DNA of 64,000 nucleotides from Symsagittifera roscoffensis (Eukaryota > Xenacoelomorpha > Acoela > Convolutidae). The notes under the pieces were generated by a model, which searched no databases, was not told the origin of the DNA, and saw only the letters and a list, made by a program, of their open reading frames with translations. The position numbers were made by a program, and so were the translations under genes. This document shows positions 12,780 to 21,200 of this stretch, piece after piece. Positions within the stretch are counted from its first letter, which is position 1. Every line of letters begins with the position of its first letter. Location of the stretch: assembly GCF_963678635.1 (NCBI RefSeq), contig NC_087063.1, positions 77,583,617-77,647,616 of the forward strand, written 5' to 3'.

Positions 12780-13457
12780 TCAATGCTCCATTTCCTCCTC
12801 CTGTGACGCTGACTCTGCACTCTCGGTCTCCGTGTCTTGTAGCACGTCATTGACTATCCTGACGCTGTTGGAAGCCGTCCTCCAACACTTCTGCTCTTCC
12901 ACCCTCTGTTTACAGCAAGGTAGGGGATCCACGTTTGATTCTCTGTTTCTACAGAAGCTGTTGTGGAGACACAACGTCACGTTTCTCTCCAAATCTTCTT
13001 TCAGCATCTCTGCCTTCTCATTTCCACTACGCTCGCTCGTCCTGGAAATTCTTTTCACAGCGGTGGTCACTGCATTCCGATGGGTCACGAAAGCTCGCTT
13101 GAAAGCTCCTGCCCCAATGTCCAGCTGATATTCACTGTACACTCTGCCATGTTTCGACATATGCTTTTTCGCATACTCGTACAACCATGCAGTCATGATA
13201 GCTCTGAACCATGGCATCAATCGTTTTCTTGCCCATATCTTCTTCACCTCCATCGGAATGTTTAGAACTTTGCACATTGTCTCAAAAAGATCTAAATCTT
13301 TTAGACAATCTAATTTCTGCAATTGTTCTCTCGTTGGTGCCTCTTTCCTGATGCTGTCAGGCTTCTTGCGTTCATTGGCACCGTGCAAACGGTCAGTACC
13401 GCGCAACTGAACTTCTGCCAGAGAGTAGTGAACCAACACACCATCATTGATTCCCAC
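12780..13457 (-). CDS. Third ORF, C-terminal part (shifted frame)
   Basis: A 225-codon frame that overlaps the end of the SGNH-bearing ORF and continues after it stops. The first ~45 codons are an out-of-frame shadow of the upstream part; from about KLDCLKDLDLF (near 13320) the text becomes protein-like, with a basic helical region around EVKKIWARKRL and a very acidic end (SQEEEMEH). I infer that one protein of about 690 residues was split by a frameshift near 13310-13325, either a mutation, a sequencing error or a programmed shift. The Asp-x-x-His block expected at the end of an SGNH hydrolase is not visible here. Beyond that, I do not recognise this region. Confidence 0.6.
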   Translation of the reverse strand: MGINDGVLVHYSLAEVQLRGTDRLHGANERKKPDSIRKEAPTREQLQKLDCLKDLDLFETMCKVLNIPMEVKKIWARKRLMPWFRAIMTAWLYEYAKKHMSKHGRVYSEYQLDIGAGAFKRAFVTHRNAVTTAVKRISRTSERSGNEKAEMLKEDLERNVTLCLHNSFCRNRESNVDPLPCCKQRVEEQKCWRTASNSVRIVNDVLQDTETESAESASQEEEMEH

Positions 13458-14887
13458 AGTGCTTCCTGCTCATCTGATCCTCTGGAGATATCATTCGTCC
13501 CAACTAAGATCATCACATTGGGTATCTTTCCTGGATTCATCAGCTCCACCATGCGATATAATTGGGCAATCGTCGCGCCTCCAAAGGCCATCACCGTGGT
13601 GACCCATGAGGTCCTCAAATTCGACAGCACTCTGACTAAGCTGTCTCCCGATATCAGGTGAGATGTCCCGAGTGGTGGTTGCTGCAGGTTCACAGCCGGG
13701 CTCCAGGTAGCTCGATTGAAGCAGGCTCTCGGATCTGTCTCCGGAACTCCCGTGAAATTATACTTTAATTGATTATTCTTCTGCACGTCCATTACACGAG
13801 ACACTTTCTTCGCTGGCATCTTCCTTACTTTCCTCTCTGGGATTCTCGAGTTCCCCATGAGTGGCGTCACGTTACTCATCCCTTGTCTGATTACTGTCTG
13901 GGAGAGTTGTACTCTGCCCGTATCGTCAATCGTTCCATAGGGTGCAGTCACCCCGGAACCTGGTGCATTCTTGTTAGCGACCAATCGTCCAGCTGTCTCT
14001 ATCAGTTTTCTCACTGTCTGTTCTACGACGGGATCACCCAAGGTGTCACTAGGATCCGGGATTGTTACTCGGTTCGTCTCTGCTGGAAGCCGTGTCTCCG
14101 TTGTTTGACTCATTTCTCGAGGTGTCAAGAGCTCCATCGGGGACTGCCCACGAGGAATATCCCTTGCAGGTATCACTTTCTCAATGGACGTCGTCAACGC
14201 CACCTGCTCCGATCGCTCTTTGTATTCCTGCCTTAAGCGTTCGATCTCTTGACCCTGCTTTTTGTTGCAGTCTTCAAACAACTTTCTCCACATGTCCCGG
14301 TCTTCCTCCATCGCCAGCATGGTCTTCGTCATATCGTCTAACTCCTTCTTCGTACTTCTCAACTGATCGTTCATCTCGTCCAGATCTTGTATGGTTTGGT
14401 TCGTCTGAACCTTCTGTGTTACTTTCGCCCCTTTTGGTGGCACAGCTACTCTCAGTGGTGAACCAGACGAGGTCGCCTCGCTGTTCATCTCCCGATGCAT
14501 TCTCGTCAGCCCAGGTTTGGGCTTGGAGGGCATTGGCATCTCACCTGGTTGGTAAGTCCTAGAACTTCCCAACCCAGGCTCATTCGCCAAGTCACTCCCC
14601 GAGAGAGCCCCGTTTCTCCACCTCATCACTCTCATGTTCGGGCGGTCTAGTACTCCTCTTTCTCCATATGCTGCCATCAACAGGACTTCCGTGGGGCGGT
14701 CCCCACGGTTGTCGTGCCCCAAGATGTTAATCAGGGCGGTCAGCAACATGACCACCTCTGGGTCCTCCAGAGCGAAGTCTCGTTCGATCAGCCGACGATA
14801 GATCGCATCTACCATCGGTCCCACATATGCCTCTGCCAGGTCCATCAATTCGTCCAGGTTGAAATTATCCATACTGTTCTTTTCCAA
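13310..14887 (-). CDS. Third ORF with SGNH/GDSL hydrolase-like domain
   Basis: A 525-codon frame downstream of Pol. Residues ~1-95 form an unrecognised helical domain; ~165-235 are a likely coiled coil rich in Glu/Lys/Arg; ~405-500 show SGNH hydrolase blocks: ISGDSLVRVL (nucleophile Ser block), the Gly in MAFGGATI, and NVMILVGTNDISR (GTND block), followed by a VLTVCTVP strand. SGNH-type esterase domains are known in ORF1 of CR1-like LINEs and as extra ORFs in some animal LTR elements; their job is unclear, perhaps acting on lipids. The catalytic Asp/His block is not seen, partly because the frame breaks near 13320. It sits where an envelope gene would be, but I see no signal peptide or membrane segment. 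It starts at the first ATG after a 386-bp spacer from Pol; the nearby second Met is an alternative. Confidence 0.75.
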   Translation of the reverse strand: MEKNSMDNFNLDELMDLAEAYVGPMVDAIYRRLIERDFALEDPEVVMLLTALINILGHDNRGDRPTEVLLMAAYGERGVLDRPNMRVMRWRNGALSGSDLANEPGLGSSRTYQPGEMPMPSKPKPGLTRMHREMNSEATSSGSPLRVAVPPKGAKVTQKVQTNQTIQDLDEMNDQLRSTKKELDDMTKTMLAMEEDRDMWRKLFEDCNKKQGQEIERLRQEYKERSEQVALTTSIEKVIPARDIPRGQSPMELLTPREMSQTTETRLPAETNRVTIPDPSDTLGDPVVEQTVRKLIETAGRLVANKNAPGSGVTAPYGTIDDTGRVQLSQTVIRQGMSNVTPLMGNSRIPERKVRKMPAKKVSRVMDVQKNNQLKYNFTGVPETDPRACFNRATWSPAVNLQQPPLGTSHLISGDSLVRVLSNLRTSWVTTVMAFGGATIAQLYRMVELMNPGKIPNVMILVGTNDISRGSDEQEALWESMMVCWFTTLWQKFSCAVLTVCTVPMNARSLTASGKRHQRENNCRN

Positions 14888-15273
14888 ATTTAATTTGATT
14901 CGATTTCGGTTTGATAATTTGACTCAAGTGAGTAATTAAATGATCAATCAGGATCTAGAAAAGGAATCACGACTGTCACACCTGTCAGTTTCACCTTAAT
15001 ATATATCGTTGAAATTTGCTTAAAGACAGTTCAGATAAAAAGATATTTATCCTAAAATTTATTAAAATCAATTGGTTTCTAAAATTTTGGAATTCGACCT
15101 AAGATTGGACAGTCCAAACTTTGGATCTATTCCCAAGATCGTCATTTAGTTGTTCATGGTCACTAACCCTACTTACCCATGATCTTAATAACCTAACACA
15201 TAACATAACATAACGCACCTCTCACATATTACACACAACTTGGTCTTTGGCCTAACACCCTCTCGCACATCAC

Positions 15274-18225
15274 TCAGCCTATACTTAAGTAATATTTCTT
15301 ATGTAGATATACTTGTATGTTCGTATCAGAGAATATCACGTGTACAAGCGCGTACAATTCCCGAGGATGCAGTCTTCCTCTATTTGGATCGTACACTGGA
15401 AGCGAGAGTTCCTTCACGTCCATTTCCACAAGGAAGTCCCTCAGCCTCGTCGAAGACAGGAATAGGTTTTCTGGGTCCACGTGCTGCTTCTCCGTCGCCC
15501 TCGTTACCAAGAAGCACAAGTACTTTCCCGGTATCTGCGACACCGCCGGAGGTAAGGCTGCTACGCCCCCTATCCCTGGTCTTTGCTTCCAAAGGAATTC
15601 CACGTTTTTGTATTCCCTCTTAAAATCTGCCGCTAGCGCCGTCCTAAAACTCATGTCTGCGGTGATTGCTATCGCACATGTTCTGTTTGTGAGTATGAAA
15701 TCACTATCTGTTAGTACTATGTTACTTGAATATTCATTTGGTAAGTTAAAATATGACTCAACTACCCTGCCTATGTCAGGTTTCTTGGGTTCTTCGCCTG
15801 TTTCTGCTTCTAAGTTTCCTGTTTCTCTTGCTATTCTCAATTTTTTTATTATCAAGTTTTCAGTGTGGGTAAGTCCTACCCCCACTCCCCGGACAAAAAT
15901 ATCCATCGGCGTCCCCGTCGATCGCATACCGGGTATTAAGTCAAGGTTAGAAGCTGGAATGAGAAGTTGTCCTTCCTGGGCAGCCCAGGAAGGATCATCT
16001 CGTTCGGTCTTAATGTATTTCGCGCTTTCGCGATCTACGTCTTGAATCGTAACGTTGGTCTCTTTAGGGTCTGATGTCATTTCGTTCAGCCACTCTAAGA
16101 CGCGCAGGTTCGTCAGGTCTTGTTCATTTGACTGCTGTTGCTCATCGTCGAACTCCACCTCGGGTTTCGACCAGTCGTCAACCCACTCATCGTTGTGATC
16201 ATCGACTATGTCAATGTCTTGTGACACGGTTATTTCCTCTAAACCCACTACTTCCTCCACTATTTTCTTTAGATCTATCCTATCCACTACAAAGTCGTCA
16301 CCGTAAGGATTGTATTTCTTTCTTGGTCTCGTCACGTCTTTCTGACGAGTCTGCATCGTGAACGGAAGATCTGGTTCCATGTTTTTGGGAATCTCTGTCT
16401 GTTCGGAATCCTGCCAATCTTCCTCTGCGTAGGGCAAGGTTTCATCGTCTGCTTCAATCTGTTCGTTTGGATCCAGGTCCAATGGTGTATCCGTGCCTTC
16501 CTCTACGACTTCGTTTCCATCGTTCTTCTCCCTGGTGCCTTTTTCATTGATCTCACAAGCAGGGTCCATCATTAGATAATCCCCCTCTTCCATGTCTGCA
16601 GGTATACACCAGTCTTCTGTCGATGGATTGTGTGGCTTGATGTTCTCGTAGTGGGCGGCTCGGCCAGTACTCAGTCTATAAAAGCGTCCCTCTTGGTGCA
16701 CCTCCGTAATCATGAAGGGTCCCCTCCATTTCTTTAGAAGTTTCTTTGTCCCTTTCGGTGGTATAACGTTCTGAAATACCCATACGTAGTCTCCCACCGA
16801 GTAAGCCTTTGCACCAGCTGCTTTCTTGTCGAATCTTTTCCTCTGCCTTGCCTGTGCTTGCTGAGTATTTCGTCTACACAAATCGTTCAACTCCTGTTGG
16901 CGTTTGATCACATCCCTCACGTAGACCTGTGGGGACGTTTTCTTTCCCTCATACTCTGGGTAGAAGAATGTCAAGGGTAAAGACTTCTCGTGTCCCGTCA
17001 GCATCATGTGTGGACTGACCCCAGTGGTGGAGTGTTGCGTGCTATTATAAGCTCCCATCACCTGTGGAAGGTATCTGTCCCAATCGGTCATGTACCTGGA
17101 ACAATATACCCTCAGCATCGACACTAACGTCCTATTCTGTCTTTCCACTAAGCCATTCGTCTGAGGGTGGTATGTCGTGGAGTGAGCCTGAGCGACTTGT
17201 GACCGTCTCATAAGCTCTTTCGTAAGCTCGCCTACGAAAGCCGTTCCATTGTCCGATTGAAACGTCATTGGACATCCGTGTCTTGCTATCCACGTATTGA
17301 TCAGGTGGTCGCATGTCTCTTCCGCCGAGGCAGTTATGCAGGGCACGGCCTCTGCATACTTCGTGAAGTGATCTATCATGACCAAGACTTGGTTGTAACC
17401 GCTGTCTGTCATGCATATCTTCTGGTGATCTATCTGCACCACCTCGTTGAATTCAGACGACTCAATTGATTGTAAAGGAAATCGCAACTTCCTAGGATCC
17501 TTGACCTGTTGGCATGACAGACATGCTGTCACCCATTTCTCGCATGCCTTTTTCATCCCAGGCCACTCAAAGCGCTTCAGGATCCTCTGATACACTTTGT
17601 CGATCCCTTGATGGCCCATCTGATCATGCGACCTGAATAATAGTTCTGTCTGATAGAGTTGCGGCAACACTATCGCGTTATATTTGTATAAGACCTTGTC
17701 TTCTTCTCTTCTCCTGCAAGCCACGATCCCGTCCTTGTTCAGATATAACCTCCCCTCCTTCTGCATGAAGTATTGTCTCAGGATCCTATAGCTGTCTTCT
17801 TCCAGGTCACCTTTGTCAGGTGCACCGTTTTCTATCCACCTTTTTAGGTTGCTTGTCATGCGATCATTTCTCTGCGCCCTTAGAAGGTCCGAGAGTCTGT
17901 ATCTCGCCTTCAAGTACGTCTTCATGACTCTCATCTGACTGTTCAGCTCGTTGGGCTGATGTGCGTCTTCTTCCATCTTAACGCACCAAATCTTCGCCAA
18001 CGGTTGTGTTTCTTGCTGAAACGGCTGAAGATCAGTCCTGACTACCTCTTTCTGCGGCAACAGGCTTATCGAACGTTTCGATACCGCTATCGTTTCTAAG
18101 TCATCCGCTGCGTTGTCAAAGACTCTTTCGCTTGGTATTAGGTAGCGATCACTGTCAGGATCCTGGTACACCTCTCTGTCCAGGTCTCTTGCCCGAGTTT
18201 CCACTTGAACCATATGATAATACAT
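15274..18225 (-). CDS. Pol C-terminal part: integrase plus macro-domain-like tail
   Basis: 983 codons. Residues 1-190 correspond to the linker after RNase H. The integrase zinc module is H200, H205, C235, C238. The catalytic core has D266 (in VVQIDH), D325 (QSDNGTAF) and E361 (TNGLVERQ), exactly the D,DX35E spacing, so integrase looks intact. A GPF-type module (KKWRGPFMI, ~498-506) follows, then an acidic, probably disordered stretch (~540-750) and a folded tail at ~836-976 that resembles macro domains. The first ATG is probably not a genuine start: the frame begins at a deletion that removed reverse transcriptase and RNase H, and it overlaps the end of Gag-protease by 71 bp in another frame. 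The protein would normally be made as part of Gag-Pol; here it could be expressed only by shifting or internal initiation. Confidence 0.9.
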   Translation of the reverse strand: MYYHMVQVETRARDLDREVYQDPDSDRYLIPSERVFDNAADDLETIAVSKRSISLLPQKEVVRTDLQPFQQETQPLAKIWCVKMEEDAHQPNELNSQMRVMKTYLKARYRLSDLLRAQRNDRMTSNLKRWIENGAPDKGDLEEDSYRILRQYFMQKEGRLYLNKDGIVACRRREEDKVLYKYNAIVLPQLYQTELLFRSHDQMGHQGIDKVYQRILKRFEWPGMKKACEKWVTACLSCQQVKDPRKLRFPLQSIESSEFNEVVQIDHQKICMTDSGYNQVLVMIDHFTKYAEAVPCITASAEETCDHLINTWIARHGCPMTFQSDNGTAFVGELTKELMRRSQVAQAHSTTYHPQTNGLVERQNRTLVSMLRVYCSRYMTDWDRYLPQVMGAYNSTQHSTTGVSPHMMLTGHEKSLPLTFFYPEYEGKKTSPQVYVRDVIKRQQELNDLCRRNTQQAQARQRKRFDKKAAGAKAYSVGDYVWVFQNVIPPKGTKKLLKKWRGPFMITEVHQEGRFYRLSTGRAAHYENIKPHNPSTEDWCIPADMEEGDYLMMDPACEINEKGTREKNDGNEVVEEGTDTPLDLDPNEQIEADDETLPYAEEDWQDSEQTEIPKNMEPDLPFTMQTRQKDVTRPRKKYNPYGDDFVVDRIDLKKIVEEVVGLEEITVSQDIDIVDDHNDEWVDDWSKPEVEFDDEQQQSNEQDLTNLRVLEWLNEMTSDPKETNVTIQDVDRESAKYIKTERDDPSWAAQEGQLLIPASNLDLIPGMRSTGTPMDIFVRGVGVGLTHTENLIIKKLRIARETGNLEAETGEEPKKPDIGRVVESYFNLPNEYSSNIVLTDSDFILTNRTCAIAITADMSFRTALAADFKREYKNVEFLWKQRPGIGGVAALPPAVSQIPGKYLCFLVTRATEKQHVDPENLFLSSTRLRDFLVEMDVKELSLPVYDPNRGRLHPRELYALVHVIFSDTNIQVYLHKKYYLSIG
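15300..15720 (-). other. Macro-domain-like segment of Pol (residues ~836-976)
   Basis: The order of motifs follows ADP-ribose-binding macro domains of the TARG1/ALC1 type: a TCAIAITADMSFRTALAADF stretch where the family has its H-C-I-S-x-D...M-G-A-G-I-A ligand loop, then G-GVAALPP, the strand KYLCFLVT, the helix ENLFLSSTRLRDFLVEM, the strand ELSLPV, and the end VIFSDTNIQVYLH. The Lys after the L-I-T strand in TARG1 is Arg here (LVTR), and the G-L-D-R-L motif reads NRGRL, so the catalytic Lys and Asp positions appear changed. Recognised by eye; no structure search was possible. Confidence 0.6.
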
Positions 18226-18240
18226 CAGCGTTCCGATTTA
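18150..18240 (-). other. Deletion junction removing RT and RNase H
   Basis: Gag-protease runs through LLNRNADVLS, the usual lead-in to the reverse transcriptase domain, and then directly into out-of-frame coding of the segment VETRARDLDRE, which normally follows the end of RNase H. No RT catalytic box (such as a Y-x-D-D or F-x-D-D motif) is found anywhere in the element. About 1.3-1.5 kb is inferred to be missing. Confidence 0.75.
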
Positions 18241-21200
18241 GGAGGTCCCGTAATTTTTCGAAATCTCCCTCACCTATTTTCCCTTTTAAATGTTCTATCT
18301 CTGGCAAAACCGGTTTGTCAGATTCTAATTCATATGACGAGGGGCGTTCCGGAAAATTCGAGCAGCTTGATAAGCCGTCGTCCGTTTCGGATTTCATTGA
18401 AAACAATTTACGAATAGATTTTAATTCATCAATTCTCTTTAAGATTTTATCTTTATTTGCATGATAAGGACAGTCTTTCACACTATATTTCTTCGAGTTT
18501 TCTGTCTCCTCATAGTCGGTCCTCATCGGCAATGCGTAACCAAGCTTCTTTCCACGCTGGATTGAAACCGTGGTGTCCAGTGTGTTCAACAACACACTGA
18601 CACACAGTCCGTTTCGCGTTACCGAAAAGCTCCGGCCTAAAATCACCGAACTCTGACTATTTGGATTCGGTACTAAGCAAACCTGTTTACTATTACTTAA
18701 CGAATTTAAATTTCTCATTCTAAAAATCGCTACTACAGCTTGTCCTGGTTGTAACTTTACTTTTCTATCCAAAAAAACTGGTACCTTATTTTCATCTGTT
18801 ATTATCCTATTAACTGGTCTCTTAACATACTTTCGGTCCGGGTTTCTAATCCGTATTAGACCGTTGTTCAAGTCAATCATCACGTCAAAATTCCTGACAA
18901 AATCTCTGCCCAAGATGAATTGGTCGGCATCGTCCAGATTCTCTACCACCAGGAAGCTCATCCAAAGGTTCCGTCCTCCCATGTGAAGGACCGTCACCGG
19001 TGTTCTTCCGGCTACGTAGATAGCTCCTCGATTTGCAGCGGCTAGTCGGAGATTCGTAGGAATCAAATCTTCCCGCGTGAAGCCCATTCTCTCCCAGGTT
19101 TTCATCGGCATCACACTCACCACCGCGCCTGTGTCCAGAAGCCCTGTGACTCCGATTTTTGTTCCGTTGGTGTCAAGCAGGTGTGCTGTCACATCTGCCT
19201 CATATCCAATGTGTACCGCGTCTTGTTCCATCATGGCGTCATGGCCTATCCTGCGGACTTTGAGTTCCTCTTCACCCAAATAGATCTGCCCCATTTGGTC
19301 ATCATCCGTTGTTATATAAGTCCTGGTGTAAATACTGATTCCATCCACGTTCAGCATTACTTGATACGGTCCATAGACTTCTAGGTAGCGTCCATGAAGT
19401 TTCTTCATGCGAGGGCCACCCGTTGTTAGTAGTGCCCTCACAGCTCTCGACTCGGTGCGTGGCTCCATCTGCCTCAGATAGTCTGCATATGTGTCCAAAT
19501 GCATCAAAATGAACTCAGACGGTTCACTCAGGTTTCTGATTACCTGATGCCCTGCCACCGAGATTATCGACTGTATTTTACTTCCTTGCGGTACCATACC
19601 GAACCTCTTACCGGAGATCACTTTAAGTTTCATATCTAAACTGCTTGGTGTTTTCGTCTCCTCGAACTCCATTGCCTCGAAGGTATTCAGTTGCTCCTGA
19701 AGCTTTTCATTTTCCAGTTCAAGTTTCACTTTTTGTTCGATCTCTTTCGTCACCAATTCCTGCTGTACTCTATTTAGAGCATCCTTTGCGGCTGCCTTAT
19801 AATCGATCTTGAAGTCATCGGCCGCAGTTGCTGGTTCCGGTTCACGTGCTTCTTCTGTTACCGCTTGCATTTTCTTTGCCGCCAGCTCTTGAGGTTTGTC
19901 CTTCCTGCGTGCCTCTGCTTCGCTCAAGAGTCGAGCCTTGCTTGCTTTCACTCCTGACAAAGCTTCTTCATGCCTTGGATGCTTGATGTCTGCCACTGCA
20001 TCCCAGAATTGCGGACAATCTGATTTAAAATGACCTTCCAAGTTGCAAAAGAAACACCTCGGGCCGAATTTCGCAATTACTCCTCTCATGAAATCCTCAT
20101 GGTCCAACTCTGACGCATCTTCGTCCTCGAGGCTAAAGCCTATTGCTTTCATGCCTTGTTTGTAAGCTGGGTATGCTGACACATGATGGTCTGTTGAACT
20201 ACAATTGGCACAAGAGCGTCTCTTGTCCATATCGTCCCTCGGTTTGTACCAATTGTTCCCTTGGTTCGCTGGTCCGTGGTTAAAATTGCCATAATTGTTC
20301 TTGTAATATCCAGATCTCGAAGGAGGTTTCAACAATAGATACTCTTTTGATTTGAGCCTCAACTCCTCCGGTGTTGGCGCATTAGTTGATAGTGGTGTGT
20401 AATGCGTTGCTAGCATCGTACGAAGTTCATCATTTTTCACACCATCGATGAATTTTGAGGCTACGGCCAGGTTCATCCTTCGGTTTGACTCATCCGGTTG
20501 GCTGCGTCTTCTCAGCATTTCCAAATCATCGAGAAACTTGTCTATGGTTTCATCTTCCCGTTGCCTCCGTTTCTCGAAGCGCATCATCGCCTGGTGCCCC
20601 TGCACCCCTGATCCGAAACGGTTTAACAAGATTTCGAAGATTTTCTCTGCAGTGTCACGTTGATACTGTTTCTTGGCCATGACACAGTTCAGGGCTGTCC
20701 CTTCTAAGTTGCTGGTGAGCGCGCTGCATTCCTGTCTCTCAGACAAGTCTTCTTCCTCGAAATGCAGCTTCATTACCTCTATCCAGGTATCAATACAGCC
20801 ATCAGATTCGTCTTTGTAGCATCTTGGTTTCTTAAAGACTCTTCTGGACTTTTCACTGCGTTCATTGGTTCTAGATAACCGCGTCAGGAATGTCTCCAAA
20901 GACCTGTTCAGGGGTTCAAATGCCGTGGCCATTGCCGTAGCATCCCTTGAGTGTCCCGCTTGAGTGTCCTCACACCTTGTCGAAGGCTCTGTGTGCGGTG
21001 CATCCCTGCAATCCGAATCACCATGAGCGTTTCCCGCTTGGCCCATGTGACTCCTCCTCGGGCTTGTATGCTCCATGTTGCCAGAATCGCTTCTCCCAGT
21101 CGCATGTGTGCTTTGCGTTGGTCGTTCGTTCGAGGTTTGTCTGTTCCCCGTTGAACTCGCTCTACTGTTCGGGCCCCATGCTGTATTACCCCTTGTGGCA

